A stretch of 64,000 nucleotides of DNA from Mesorhizobium prunaredense (GTDB taxonomy: Bacteria > Pseudomonadota > Alphaproteobacteria > Rhizobiales > Rhizobiaceae): assembly GCF_900156895.1 (NCBI RefSeq), contig NZ_FTPD01000045.1:442997-506996 (forward strand). The letters are read 5' to 3'. A program made the translations under genes and the position numbers. How positions within the stretch are numbered: the stretch's first letter is position 1; every line of letters begins with the position of its first letter. Shown one piece after another: positions 17,530 to 27,276 of this stretch. The notes beneath the pieces are model-generated. The model was not told where the DNA came from, made no database searches, and saw only the letters and a list, made by a program, of their open reading frames with translations.

Positions 17530-20500
17530 TCATTGCTCAGTCACTGTTTCCAGCGCTCCTGCCAGCCCGGCTAGCCCCGAGGTTTTCGCGGCATCCGCTC
17601 GGGATACGCTGGAAGGCCCTGCAAAGCCGGTGTTGCCGTTAGGCGTCTTCGGCACCGGGGGCGGAGGCAGCGACGGCGTCTGCGTAATGGCGAACGGATC
17701 GACGCCTGAGACCACCGGATTCCCCTTGGGCGACATCGAAGGACCCGGATTGCCGAGACCGGACAGGAGGTCGTCCGCGCTCGGCGTCGGGTCACCGGGC
17801 TTCGATGGGCGCCCGGGCTGGGGATGGCCGCGGCCCCCCAGACCGTCGAGAAGTTCGGTCGTCGTCGGCGCAGGAGGTACATTGCCCGGAGCAATTTCCG
17901 GAATTGAAGAAGGAGGAGCCTCGCCCGTCTTGGTCGCGGGACCCTGACCGGGCGCGGCCTGCGTCGGCGGGATCTGCGAGGGTGGTCCCTCGCCGGTCTT
18001 GTAGCCGCCGAATTCGCCAGGCGCGGGCTGCGTCGGCGGCATTTGCGACGGCGGACCGTCGCCAGTCTTGTAACCACCGAACGGCCCGACGCTGGAAGGC
18101 TGTGTACCGCCCGCGGGATCGACCGGCGGTCGCTGGGTGTTCGCCATCGGGTCGATGCCGGGACTGGCCGGCGGGGGCACTGGCGGGATGGACGAAGGTC
18201 GCTGATTGCGCGGCATGCTGTCATAGGCGAGAATCCGGTCGCGGTTGGCCTGGTCGAGATCGCGCCAGAGCTTGTCGGTTTCTGCCCTCCCCTCAGGCGT
18301 ATCGACCGGCTTGTGCCGCGCCATCCTGTCCTGCGCGTCCTGCGCCCGTTTCTGGGCGTCCATGAAGCGGTCGCGCGGATTCTGCGGCACCGGCACGGTG
18401 TCTGCGTTTTCGCGTGCGCGATTTGAGTTCGGGGTGGATTTGTCCGGAGAGCTCGGCGGCGATTTAGGACCCTGTGTCGTCTGCGTTGGTCCCTTGGGCC
18501 CGGTCCCGGGTATGGTGGGCACCGGCGGTCCCTTGGGTCCTGTTCCGGGTATGGTCGGCGTGCGTGGCTGCCCCCGAGGACCTATTCCCGGCGTGGTAGG
18601 AGTGCGCGATGGGAAGTCGGGAGCGCGAGCCTGCGGCGCTGCGGACGATGTCGTCGCTCCAGGTGCCCTTGGCTTGGCGTTTGGCCCTTTTTTCGAGCCG
18701 TCATAGCCCTTGTTGCCAGACGTCTTGACCGCATTGATGGCAAAGCCGGCCAGCATCACATTGAACCCGGCGGCCATGCCGGCGGCGATGCAGAGATTGC
18801 GATTCTTGGTCCAGTCGCTTTTCGCCTGCTCATAGCCGGCCTTCGCGCCCGCCGCGGTCGCCTGTCCGGAATCGGCGCCCTTGGCCTTTTCCTCCAGGGT
18901 CTTTTCCGCTGCTCGGATGATAGATGCCTGCAGCGCGCATTGAGCGGCGGCCATCATCGTCTGGATGATGATGATGAGGGCGTATTCGACCATCGCCTGG
19001 CCGTGCCCGGAAGGGCCGACGCCAAGCGTGGCGCCGGTCGCCGGATCGATCCGCCACCAGCCGGAAAAATCTTCGCCCGGCGCCAGGCTGGCGGGGACGA
19101 CGACAAGATTTCCGCTGGCGAGCTCGCTGGTGATGCGGGCGGTGAGGTCGGCGCCGTAACCGAGCGTAGAGACGACGGCTTCGTCGCCGCTGCGCAGCGT
19201 CCGCCAGTCCTGCCCGTCAAGCGGTACCGCAGCGAAAGCGTCGGCAGCGTTTGCGGAGACCTTGCCCAACCGGCGCAGCGCCACGGCTTCCGCGTTGGTG
19301 TCCGTGACGCCTTGGCTGATGCGCAGGAGAACGGCGTTGCCGGCCGCGAGCGGATCGATGCCGATGCCGTTCTCGATAATGTCGAGGCCGATCTGGCCGA
19401 CGAAATCGCCGCCGCCGGCGCGCGACAGCCGCGTATGCTGGGCAACGACGGACGGACGGTGGACATAGACCCAGTCGCTCAACGGATTGAGGTCGAAGCG
19501 CAGCGAGGCGAGCGTGAGGAGCGCAGCCGGCATCCCGTTCAATTTGGAGAACAGTTCCATGTAGTTCGCCGGCACTTTCCCAAAGGGATCGCGCGCCAAC
19601 TCGTCCAGCACCGGCCGGTTGCTGATCGCGTTCAGCGCGCCCAGATGGCCCAGGAATTCAGGCGCGAGACGGCCAGGAAGGATCTGTATTTCACTCTCTC
19701 CGAGCATGGCCATCGAGCGGTCGAGCGCTTTTTCAGTGTTCATCTGAAACCCGGAAAGATCGCCGCCGGCGCGCGCGGCCGGGCCGATCAGGTCGAAGAC
19801 CTGCCGCCGCACCGTGCGCGGCTCGGATCCCGGAACCTGAATGACGTATTCCAGCCATTCGGCAACGAACTCGCCCTCGGCGCGCGCGGGCCGCGTATCC
19901 TTCAGGCTCGGATCCTCCGGCAGCAGCGCCTCCGGATCGCCACCAGTAGCCAGCACGTCGGTCGCCTTGCTGACCATTCCCATCATGCCCACGGTCATCG
20001 TCATGAACGGATTGGCCGGCTGTGGACTGGGATCGATTTCGCCGGTGTCGTATATTCCGGCCGTCCCCACCACGGCGTCTCCGGCGACCAGCACGGGCAT
20101 CCATTCGGTCTGGCTGTAAAGCGCGGCGCGCAGCTTGATCTGGATGCCGTCGGGCGTGACCTGCGGCCATTCCGACGGCCAGGCCATCGGAAAATGACGG
20201 AAGCCGATCGTCTTGCCGACAAAATCGCGCGGCCGGACCGACTGTTCGAGGATGGTGCTCTCCTGGAGCGCGCCGTTCTTCAATTGCTCGGTAACGATGC
20301 GAATGACGACACGCTGCTCTATAGCTTCGGGTAGCGTATCGACGTCGAATGTATCGACCGCCGGAGCCAGTGCCTCACCCGGGGCGCCGGAAGGCGCCAA
20401 TAGGTCGAGATCGGTCCAGTTTCCGCCGTCCTGAAGCTGCACCCACCAATGGTCCGCGAGCGCCCGGCGCGCTTCGGCCAAGATGGCGCCTTCGACGGCG

Positions 20501-21201
20501 GCGGCGTCCACCGGACCGAGCATCCCGGACAGTCGCCAGGTCTGATCCAGCACACGCGCATTCATGTCGACAGCAAGCTCTGCCGCCTCCGTGTTCGTGG
20601 ACTCCAGTATTTGCGCGACACTGGTGCGGTCGATGCCGTAGAGGTCGGCGGTGGTCAGCACCTCTTCTTTCCGGGAATCCGGAGAGACTGCGTCGGTCGT
20701 TGAAGCGGGACTGGATGGTGCGATCTCGTCCGCTTTGGCCCTTTCCGCGCGCCATTCCGACCAGAATTTGTCGATGGTGGCGTCCGGCAGCGTCGCATGG
20801 GCAAGCCGGACGTCATGTCCGGCCATCCTGAGCAGCGCGGCGAGCAGCAGCGACTGGTCGATCGAGTTGCCGACCCTGTCCATCAGGACACCTTCCGGAC
20901 CGCGCAGGATCCCACGATACGGCATCCAGACCACCGAGCCCCGGACCCAGTTGTACAGGTCACCAACGTCGATCCCGACGGTGTCCACGACATATTGCGG
21001 GTCCCAGCGGTCGCGGGGCGCATCGCGGTCGCCGTCCTCCAGCGCCAGCATGCTGGCCTGAATTTGCGCGGAAAAGGCGGCGGCACGCTCCTCCTCGGTC
21101 GCCGCGGAGGCGTTCATCGCCGGGCCGAGATACCAGACAAACATCATGGCGCCCGCCATCGCGGTGCGCATCGTTCTGAGGAGGGGGTTCACGATCGGCA
21201 T
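17530..21201 (-). CDS. Exported transglutaminase-like protein with proline-rich repetitive tail
   Basis: The 1223-residue protein begins with a signal peptide (about 1-33, cleavage near NASA-A). Residues about 75-270 resemble the transglutaminase/cysteine-protease core: GNSIDQSLLLAALLRMAG (111-128) aligns with the usual G-x-C-x-D region, with Ser113 where the catalytic Cys belongs, while the partner His251 (DHWWVQL) and Asp (NWTDLDLL, 264-266) are kept. Two hydrophobic segments follow (near 750 and 820; the first reads GQAMVEYALIIII). The last 350 residues are Pro/Gly-rich with imperfect repeats such as TPTIPGTGPKG and FGGYKTGEGPPSQ. It lies 87 bp downstream of the giant VWA gene on the same strand and is probably the last gene of that operon. 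Function unknown; cell-envelope or extracellular cross-linking or scaffolding is a guess. Confidence 0.75.
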   Translation of the reverse strand: MPIVNPLLRTMRTAMAGAMMFVWYLGPAMNASAATEEERAAAFSAQIQASMLALEDGDRDAPRDRWDPQYVVDTVGIDVGDLYNWVRGSVVWMPYRGILRGPEGVLMDRVGNSIDQSLLLAALLRMAGHDVRLAHATLPDATIDKFWSEWRAERAKADEIAPSSPASTTDAVSPDSRKEEVLTTADLYGIDRTSVAQILESTNTEAAELAVDMNARVLDQTWRLSGMLGPVDAAAVEGAILAEARRALADHWWVQLQDGGNWTDLDLLAPSGAPGEALAPAVDTFDVDTLPEAIEQRVVIRIVTEQLKNGALQESTILEQSVRPRDFVGKTIGFRHFPMAWPSEWPQVTPDGIQIKLRAALYSQTEWMPVLVAGDAVVGTAGIYDTGEIDPSPQPANPFMTMTVGMMGMVSKATDVLATGGDPEALLPEDPSLKDTRPARAEGEFVAEWLEYVIQVPGSEPRTVRRQVFDLIGPAARAGGDLSGFQMNTEKALDRSMAMLGESEIQILPGRLAPEFLGHLGALNAISNRPVLDELARDPFGKVPANYMELFSKLNGMPAALLTLASLRFDLNPLSDWVYVHRPSVVAQHTRLSRAGGGDFVGQIGLDIIENGIGIDPLAAGNAVLLRISQGVTDTNAEAVALRRLGKVSANAADAFAAVPLDGQDWRTLRSGDEAVVSTLGYGADLTARITSELASGNLVVVPASLAPGEDFSGWWRIDPATGATLGVGPSGHGQAMVEYALIIIIQTMMAAAQCALQASIIRAAEKTLEEKAKGADSGQATAAGAKAGYEQAKSDWTKNRNLCIAAGMAAGFNVMLAGFAINAVKTSGNKGYDGSKKGPNAKPRAPGATTSSAAPQARAPDFPSRTPTTPGIGPRGQPRTPTIPGTGPKGPPVPTIPGTGPKGPTQTTQGPKSPPSSPDKSTPNSNRARENADTVPVPQNPRDRFMDAQKRAQDAQDRMARHKPVDTPEGRAETDKLWRDLDQANRDRILAYDSMPRNQRPSSIPPVPPPASPGIDPMANTQRPPVDPAGGTQPSSVGPFGGYKTGDGPPSQMPPTQPAPGEFGGYKTGEGPPSQIPPTQAAPGQGPATKTGEAPPSSIPEIAPGNVPPAPTTTELLDGLGGRGHPQPGRPSKPGDPTPSADDLLSGLGNPGPSMSPKGNPVVSGVDPFAITQTPSLPPPPVPKTPNGNTGFAGPSSVSRADAAKTSGLAGLAGALETVTEQ

Positions 21202-21288
21202 CTTGGCGCTCCGCCGTCCCAGCCGGGACCTGGTAAGAGAGACATCGCAATCCGCATTACGCGGGACATTAGGTCGGGCATCGAACTT

Positions 21289-24200
21289 CTAGCGCCCGGT
21301 ATAGCTTACACTCGTCGACTGGCCAGCCGCCACGACTACGCCGTCGATGACGAACGGATCGGTGGTGCTGCCGACCTCGACGCGGTAGGTGGCCGGCATA
21401 AGCGTGACCGCCCCCCCGCCGATGATACCGCTCGCCACCACCGAGCCGGCTCCATCCAAAACGCGGTAGGGCGCCGCTATCGCCGAACGAAACGAGTCGC
21501 CCAGTTCCTCAGCGTTGGCGGCGTCGAAATACTCCCCGCCGCCGGTCTTCGCCCATTTCTGAAACGTTTCCTTCAGGCCGGTATCGTCGACGGCGAAGCC
21601 GACGATGTTGACCCGCACGTCGAAACCCTGCGCGCGAAGGCTGACGATCTCGGCTTCCGGGTCACCGCCGCAGGTTTCCTCGCCGTCAGTGATAAGGATC
21701 ACCGTCCGGAGGCCCTTGGCGTCGGCAAGATCGTCCGCCACGGCACGGAGCGATGCCCCGATCGGGGTTCGCGCCAGGTTCTTGGGCGTGATCTTTTTGA
21801 TCTGCTTGACCAGGGTCCCAGGTTCGTGGGGCCCAAGCGGCGTCGCCAGCCTCGTTTCGCAGGACTCGGGCCGGTCGTCGCCGAACACGCGCATTGCCAC
21901 GAATTGGCCGGGCGACAGCGTCTCGGTGGCCAGATCGGACAGCACCCGGCGTGCGATCTCGATCCGCCGCTCCCCGTTCAGACGCTGCAGCATGCTGCCC
22001 GAGGCGTCCAGAATGAGTTCGACGGCGCCGCTGGGCATCGCGGGTGTCTCCGGGTTCTTCGCGGCGATCGGCTCAACTTCCGGCTGCGAAGCCGCAACGA
22101 CCTGAAGCGTTCCAGGCAACGGCGGTGCCTCGTTGCGCATGGCCGCAACAAGCCGGTAACGGGTCGGCCGCCGGAGCCACGCCGCGGCACGTTCCGATAC
22201 GACGTCCATCTCGGCCTGGGTGCGCGCCGAGGCGTAGTGGCCGCCATTCACCGAGGCCATATCCTGCATCAGCTGCTTTTCCCTGCGCGGATCGTTGCCG
22301 GCACCGATATGGGCCGCGAAGATGCGCGGGCGCAGGCCTGCGAGATCGGCCCAGACGTCGGGCTGCCTGTCGAAGCCCGGCGTTTCGGCATCGGTGACGA
22401 CAATTGCCGCCCGAACGCCGTGCCTCGCCTTGAAGGCCCCCAGGATGGAGGCAAGCGTTGCTTCGAGATCGCTCGAATCCTTCTGGTCGAGGCCGGGGCG
22501 GGCCAGCATCGCGCCTTCGAGCATCCAGGGCTGGTCGCTCCACTCCTTGAGTACGAAGGGCGATTCGAAATTCATGAAGTTCACAAATTCGCGCCCCGGC
22601 ACCACACCGGCGGCAAAGGCCGCCAGCGCGTGGCGGATCATCGGCGCAAAGTGGGAGATGCTGGGGCTGGTGTCGTAGGCTATCGCCACGGAACGCTGGG
22701 GTTCGTGCACGCGGACCAGATACCGATGTCCGCCCTCGACCTCGGCCTCGAAATTCAGGCGATCGGCGGCCGAGGGGAGGAATTGGAGCGGCACCGTTCC
22801 TCCGGCCGCATCCTCTATCGCCATGTCGACATCGACCGTCGGCTCCGCGGCTGCGGTCAATGTTAGGCGGTTCATCCCCGCCGGAACATCGACGGCATAC
22901 CAATCCTCGACTTCGTTCAGGCGGACCTCCCCGGAAACGGTCTTGCCTACGGGCAGCATCTCCGCCTTGTCCCGCGTGCCCCTGTTGGAAGCCGTCGCAA
23001 GAGCAGGGAGCGGAGGAATGGGATTTGAGGCTTCGAAGATCGCGTTGCGATTGTACTGGCCCCATTCGCCGAGGATCGACAGGTAGTCCGGGTCCGTCGG
23101 CCGCTCGAAGATCCGTAGCGCCTTCGGATAGACCCAGACCTTCTCCTGGTCGACCGCTTGCGTGGCCGTGAACCGCACGAAGCGGGCCCACACCGGTTGA
23201 GGCAGGGTCCAGTGCGCGGCGCCGCTGGCATCGGCATCGAGCGTCCAGACACCGAGATCCTGCCAAGGTCCGAGCGCCCCGTCGGTGCTCGTCGAAACCA
23301 TGAGCTTGGTGAAGGCCTGCTGGTCGGCAGGCACGTCGCCCTGGACCCATTCGAGCGAGCGTATCTGGGCGGCGCGATTCTCGTGGAAGCCGACGGTCCA
23401 TTCGGCCCTCCTGCCGGCGGGGATCTTCACCGGCACCGACCGGCTCGCCCCGAGCATGGCGCGCTCGTCTTCGGGCGAGGTGCCGACCACCATGTTGTTC
23501 CAGACCACATGGCCGCCGCGCTGCCAGTCAGCGATGTCGGCGGAAAGGCCCTGCGGCTCCCCCGGCACAGCGATCACCTTCCACTCGCTCAGACCGACAA
23601 GCCCGATGTTGTCGGCGTGATTGGTCTTGAGGCGCAGCTGCGCGGCGCGCGCCGCGACCGGTGCGTCGAGCAGGAAAGCCTGCTCGACCGGCAGCATGCT
23701 GAGCTGACCCGAAAGCGCAGGCCGGAATGTTACTCCATCTTCCGAGAGCAGAAGATCGAAATCCCTGAGTTGCTCGGCCGGATAGAGCCGACCCTCCGCT
23801 TGCGGGTGGATGGTGATGCCGGCGATGGTCCACGGATGATCCGTCCCGAACCGGTTCGTCACGACGTATGGCAATCGGGTGGCCTCAATCGCAAGGGCGC
23901 CGATCCTGGCGTCGCCTACCAGGCCGTCCTGCAGGACGGCGGGGTTCTCGTTACTTGCATCGCCCTCCGGCAGGTTGGCGGCGCCACCGAGAGCGGAACT
24001 GGCGACGTTGAAGCCGCCGAGGAGGCTTTTCGGCAACGGAAACGAAATCTCCTGCGCGACGGGGTCAGCGGTCGGGTCAGCGGTAAGGCCGGCGGTCGCC
24101 GTCACGCTGCTGCCGCCGGCAGCGGTTGCCCTTGCTACCAGGTCCACCCGTTGATTTGCCCAGGCATCCGGGGCGACGACCACGTCGAACGGCACGCTTT

Positions 24201-26610
24201 CCAGGGCGCCAGGCGCCAGCGCGATGCTTCGAACGCCAAGTTCGGGCCTATAGGCGAAGTGGCTACTGACGACGTCCACGGTCAGATCCAGCGCCGCCTG
24301 TCCGTTATTGGATATCTCGATGGCGCCCTTGACCCGCTGCCCGCGGATCCAGAAGGCGGCAACGGTGGGCTGGTCGAGCTTCAGCTTCAGTTCCAGCGGC
24401 AGTGGCGGAGCCGCCGGGGCAGGACGCGGCCCGTCGGCGAAGGAAATGCCCAGCGAATAAGGACCGTCTCCCTTGATCCCCAGACGAATCGGGTGCTCGG
24501 CTGGAAGCTCCGCCTCGAAGAGATGCGTGTCCGCCTGCCATGTGCCGGCAAGCGGCTCCAAGCCGTCGACGAGGCTGGGCTCGACGCTGCCCGTTACTTG
24601 GACGGTCATCTTCGTCGGCCGTTCCAGAAGCGGCAATGCGAACCAATCGGCATCCAGATAGGCAACGACCCTGCCTTCAACGGTGAGCGAGGGCGGCAGT
24701 TCGCGGGCCTGCGACGGCGTGTCGTTGGGCTCCAGATCGTCCGGCAGGACAAAAGGGTCGGCGCGAGTCATCTCGATCCGGTAGGGAGACGAACTGCGCC
24801 GTTCGGAGCGCAGCCGCACCATGTAGTCTCCCGGATCCAGAAGTGCGTCATAGAAATACGGCTCGCTCGACGTGCTGCCCTGCGGACGCTTCGGCGAAGG
24901 ATATCCCCATTCGAGCTCGACGCCGATCTCATCGCCCGCCGCAGGCTCCACCTTCAGCCTTATATGGTCCGGCGCAAACAGCGAAAATCGATAGACGTCG
25001 CGGTCGGTGCTGTCGGAAAGCCGGCCGGTGCGGACCACGCCGAAATCAAGCCGTTGCGCCTGCGCGTCGATGTCGTTCGGTTCGCGCTCGGAGCTGAGGT
25101 CGGGAGGACCCATCGCGATGGCGGTCAGCGCATAGGCGCCGCCATTGCCGCTGATCCTGATCCAGTAGTCGCCAGGCAGCAGGAAGACGTCGCCGGCGCT
25201 CGCGCCTGCGATGCCCTCGATGCTTTCGCCCGAGCCGATCTCGGTCTGCTCGAAATTCGTCACGATGACGGAATCGACCCCGCGGCCCTCGGCCTTTATC
25301 GTCCACAATTGGGGCGGTCCCTCGACATGGAGGACGAACATGTCGATGTCGGCTCCGGCGAGCTGACCTTGAAGCGCGCTGCCGGGCTCGAGCGCATTGG
25401 CGAATTCCGGTCGCTCATTCGGCTCGGCCTCGGTGTTCTTTCGCCGCGCGCCGGCGATGCGCGCCGTCAGCGAATAAGGTTGGTCCGGATCAGCGCCGCC
25501 GCTGATCGAGACTCCGTAGCGTCCGGCGGGCAGTGCGATGTTCGAGAGTTCGACCTCGCCACCGCTGCGGCACTGGAGCTCGCCGCCCGTGGCGTTGGCG
25601 AGGCAAAGGTTCCGGTCGACACGGCTCTTGATCGCGATCGAGACGAGCTTGTCCTCAAGCGGCTTCCCAACATCCAGCACAAACACGTCGACGTCGCCAC
25701 CCCGGCCGAGCCGGCCGACAGCGGCTCGGCCGAGCGCCAGGGCGGCGGCGGTCGCCAGTGTGTCGTTCGGCTCGGACTCGCGGCTCGGCACGCGCGGCCC
25801 GCCGGGAGACAGCTTGACTGTATAGGGCGTCACGCTATCAGAGGTCGGCGACAGCTTGAGAAGATATTCGCCGGCGGCAAAGCCGAGATCCGTGATCTGG
25901 AGCGGACGGTAGATGGTTGCGCCGGCGGTGAGGAGGCTTTGTCCGTCGGCCCTCATCAGCTCAGTCGAGATCCAGTGGCCGTGCGCTCCGTTGATTTCGA
26001 CGTTCCAGTGGCGGCGCGCGCCGGCTTCCGGAATGGCGAAGCGGAAGAAATCAGGCTCGCCGTCGAGATCGCCGGAGACGATGGTCTCCGTCAGCAGCGG
26101 CGACGCCTGCTCGGCTGTATCGTTGGGTTCCGCTTCCCGCGCAGCCGCCACGGTCGCCGCCAACCGGACGCGGTAGGGGCTTGCGCCTTCGCTGAGCACG
26201 CTGATCAGATAGTCGCCGGGAATGGCCAGAAATTCCGGACTGCGCCCGCGGTAGGCGCCGTTCTCGGTGTCCAGGCGAAACAGCTCTGGGCCCTCCGACC
26301 GGGGCTCTCCGCCGGCGGCCGGCTTTATCGCCTGCACGATGATCCTGGAATTCCGATAACCGCCTTCGAAGCTCAGTTCCCAGCCATGCGCCCCTTCACG
26401 CTCCGGGATCGACCAGACGAAACGATCCTGCCTTGCCGGTTCGATCGCCCCCTCGAAACAGGCTGCTCCTGCGATGGACGCGGCTTGGTCGATCTGGTCG
26501 TTGGGCTCGATCTCGCTCGTGCATGCTTCCTGCGAAGCAGCGCGACCGCCGAGAAGGAGCAGGAAGGCCAGCGCGAACGCGCACCTGAAACCCAGCCGGG
26601 GTAAGCGCAT
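21289..26610 (-). CDS. Giant exported protein with PPC-like repeats, discoidin-like modules and two VWA domains
   Basis: The 1773-residue protein has a signal peptide (about 1-27). Six repeats open with an EPND/EPNE-type motif near residues 35, 161, 280, 396, 510 and 627, the hallmark of bacterial pre-peptidase C-terminal-like beta domains. A central region (about 850-1190) has two discoidin/galactose-binding-like stretches (phrases such as DFDLLLSEDGVTFRPA, WARFVRFTATQ). A further PPC-like domain follows near 1215. Two von Willebrand A domains close the protein: one with DTSPS near 1313 and VVTDAE, one with DASGS near 1535, RTPIGAS and LITDGEETC. Both keep the DxSxS metal-site motif. I start it at ATG 26610; a TTG lies one codon upstream. 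It sits between genes for other exported proteins. Adhesion or surface display is likely; no enzyme domain is visible. Confidence 0.85.
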   Translation of the reverse strand: MRLPRLGFRCAFALAFLLLLGGRAASQEACTSEIEPNDQIDQAASIAGAACFEGAIEPARQDRFVWSIPEREGAHGWELSFEGGYRNSRIIVQAIKPAAGGEPRSEGPELFRLDTENGAYRGRSPEFLAIPGDYLISVLSEGASPYRVRLAATVAAAREAEPNDTAEQASPLLTETIVSGDLDGEPDFFRFAIPEAGARRHWNVEINGAHGHWISTELMRADGQSLLTAGATIYRPLQITDLGFAAGEYLLKLSPTSDSVTPYTVKLSPGGPRVPSRESEPNDTLATAAALALGRAAVGRLGRGGDVDVFVLDVGKPLEDKLVSIAIKSRVDRNLCLANATGGELQCRSGGEVELSNIALPAGRYGVSISGGADPDQPYSLTARIAGARRKNTEAEPNERPEFANALEPGSALQGQLAGADIDMFVLHVEGPPQLWTIKAEGRGVDSVIVTNFEQTEIGSGESIEGIAGASAGDVFLLPGDYWIRISGNGGAYALTAIAMGPPDLSSEREPNDIDAQAQRLDFGVVRTGRLSDSTDRDVYRFSLFAPDHIRLKVEPAAGDEIGVELEWGYPSPKRPQGSTSSEPYFYDALLDPGDYMVRLRSERRSSSPYRIEMTRADPFVLPDDLEPNDTPSQARELPPSLTVEGRVVAYLDADWFALPLLERPTKMTVQVTGSVEPSLVDGLEPLAGTWQADTHLFEAELPAEHPIRLGIKGDGPYSLGISFADGPRPAPAAPPLPLELKLKLDQPTVAAFWIRGQRVKGAIEISNNGQAALDLTVDVVSSHFAYRPELGVRSIALAPGALESVPFDVVVAPDAWANQRVDLVARATAAGGSSVTATAGLTADPTADPVAQEISFPLPKSLLGGFNVASSALGGAANLPEGDASNENPAVLQDGLVGDARIGALAIEATRLPYVVTNRFGTDHPWTIAGITIHPQAEGRLYPAEQLRDFDLLLSEDGVTFRPALSGQLSMLPVEQAFLLDAPVAARAAQLRLKTNHADNIGLVGLSEWKVIAVPGEPQGLSADIADWQRGGHVVWNNMVVGTSPEDERAMLGASRSVPVKIPAGRRAEWTVGFHENRAAQIRSLEWVQGDVPADQQAFTKLMVSTSTDGALGPWQDLGVWTLDADASGAAHWTLPQPVWARFVRFTATQAVDQEKVWVYPKALRIFERPTDPDYLSILGEWGQYNRNAIFEASNPIPPLPALATASNRGTRDKAEMLPVGKTVSGEVRLNEVEDWYAVDVPAGMNRLTLTAAAEPTVDVDMAIEDAAGGTVPLQFLPSAADRLNFEAEVEGGHRYLVRVHEPQRSVAIAYDTSPSISHFAPMIRHALAAFAAGVVPGREFVNFMNFESPFVLKEWSDQPWMLEGAMLARPGLDQKDSSDLEATLASILGAFKARHGVRAAIVVTDAETPGFDRQPDVWADLAGLRPRIFAAHIGAGNDPRREKQLMQDMASVNGGHYASARTQAEMDVVSERAAAWLRRPTRYRLVAAMRNEAPPLPGTLQVVAASQPEVEPIAAKNPETPAMPSGAVELILDASGSMLQRLNGERRIEIARRVLSDLATETLSPGQFVAMRVFGDDRPESCETRLATPLGPHEPGTLVKQIKKITPKNLARTPIGASLRAVADDLADAKGLRTVILITDGEETCGGDPEAEIVSLRAQGFDVRVNIVGFAVDDTGLKETFQKWAKTGGGEYFDAANAEELGDSFRSAIAAPYRVLDGAGSVVASGIIGGGAVTLMPATYRVEVGSTTDPFVIDGVVVAAGQSTSVSYTGR

Positions 26611-26657
26611 CAATTCATCCCGATCCGTCCCGACGAACCTTCAGGTGGCATGCCATC

Positions 26658-27206
26658 TCATGGCCCCGAAATCACGGCGCACTGGCGTATCGGCCATTCG
26701 TCAAGTTGCAACGGCTCGCCGGTCACGCTGCTGGCCACGGTATAGCTCCGGCTGATGAACACCGTTGCCGACTTCGGATCGAGGGCCGTGATCTCATATT
26801 TCGCATCAATCCTCTGAGCGGTCGCCTCAGGCATGAGCTTCAGCCGGCACAGATTGCTGAGATAAGTCACGGCGCTGGCGTCGGTGGCCTGCATGTCCTG
26901 TTTCTTCAGCCCGTCGCCGAGGCATCTGTCCATGTCCGCAAGATTGGGCATTGGCGTTTCGGTCGGCCCCCAAGCTTGGATAGCGAACATGCCCGCGGAC
27001 AGCTCGTGAAACGATGCCTGCAGGGTCGCCGTGCCGGAGGCGTCCTTGATCGAAAGCGTGTCAGCGGCAAAGCCGAAGACAAGCTCGGGCAAGCCGGCAT
27101 CCGCCGGGCAGTCGATGGCGATCTCTGCGGCGGAAAGAGCGCCGCTGAGAAAGAGACCTGCAATCCCAGCCGCGGCCCCGATGGCTTTCCCGCTCACCGG
27201 GCGCAT
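26658..27206 (-). CDS. Small exported protein with four cysteines, unknown function
   Basis: The 182-residue product starts at ATG 27206, eight bases after AGGAGG; an upstream in-frame ATG at 27275 lacks such a site. A signal peptide covers about residues 1-27 (cleavage near LSAAE). The mature chain has four cysteines (AIDC, DRC, NLC, RQC), enough for two disulfides, and no motif I recognise. It lies 70 bp after the CVNH gene and 47 bp before the giant VWA gene, so the four exported proteins probably form one transcript. Confidence 0.75.
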   Translation of the reverse strand: MRPVSGKAIGAAAGIAGLFLSGALSAAEIAIDCPADAGLPELVFGFAADTLSIKDASGTATLQASFHELSAGMFAIQAWGPTETPMPNLADMDRCLGDGLKKQDMQATDASAVTYLSNLCRLKLMPEATAQRIDAKYEITALDPKSATVFISRSYTVASSVTGEPLQLDEWPIRQCAVISGP

Positions 27207-27276
27207 CCGAGACACCTCCTGAAGTTTCGAACTTGTTCCTGGACATTCAATCCAGCTGCCAACCGGCGATGGCACA

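Noticed and set aside
20797..22866. 689-codon plus-strand ORF across the gap between the VWA and transglutaminase-like genes
   Set aside because: Antisense shadow with no recognisable motif and no ribosome-binding site.
23158..26604. 1148-codon plus-strand ORF opposite the giant VWA gene
   Set aside because: It is a codon-position shadow of a GC-rich gene: Arg/Gly/His-rich text, no signal or domain. The minus strand has a signal peptide and six ordered repeats.
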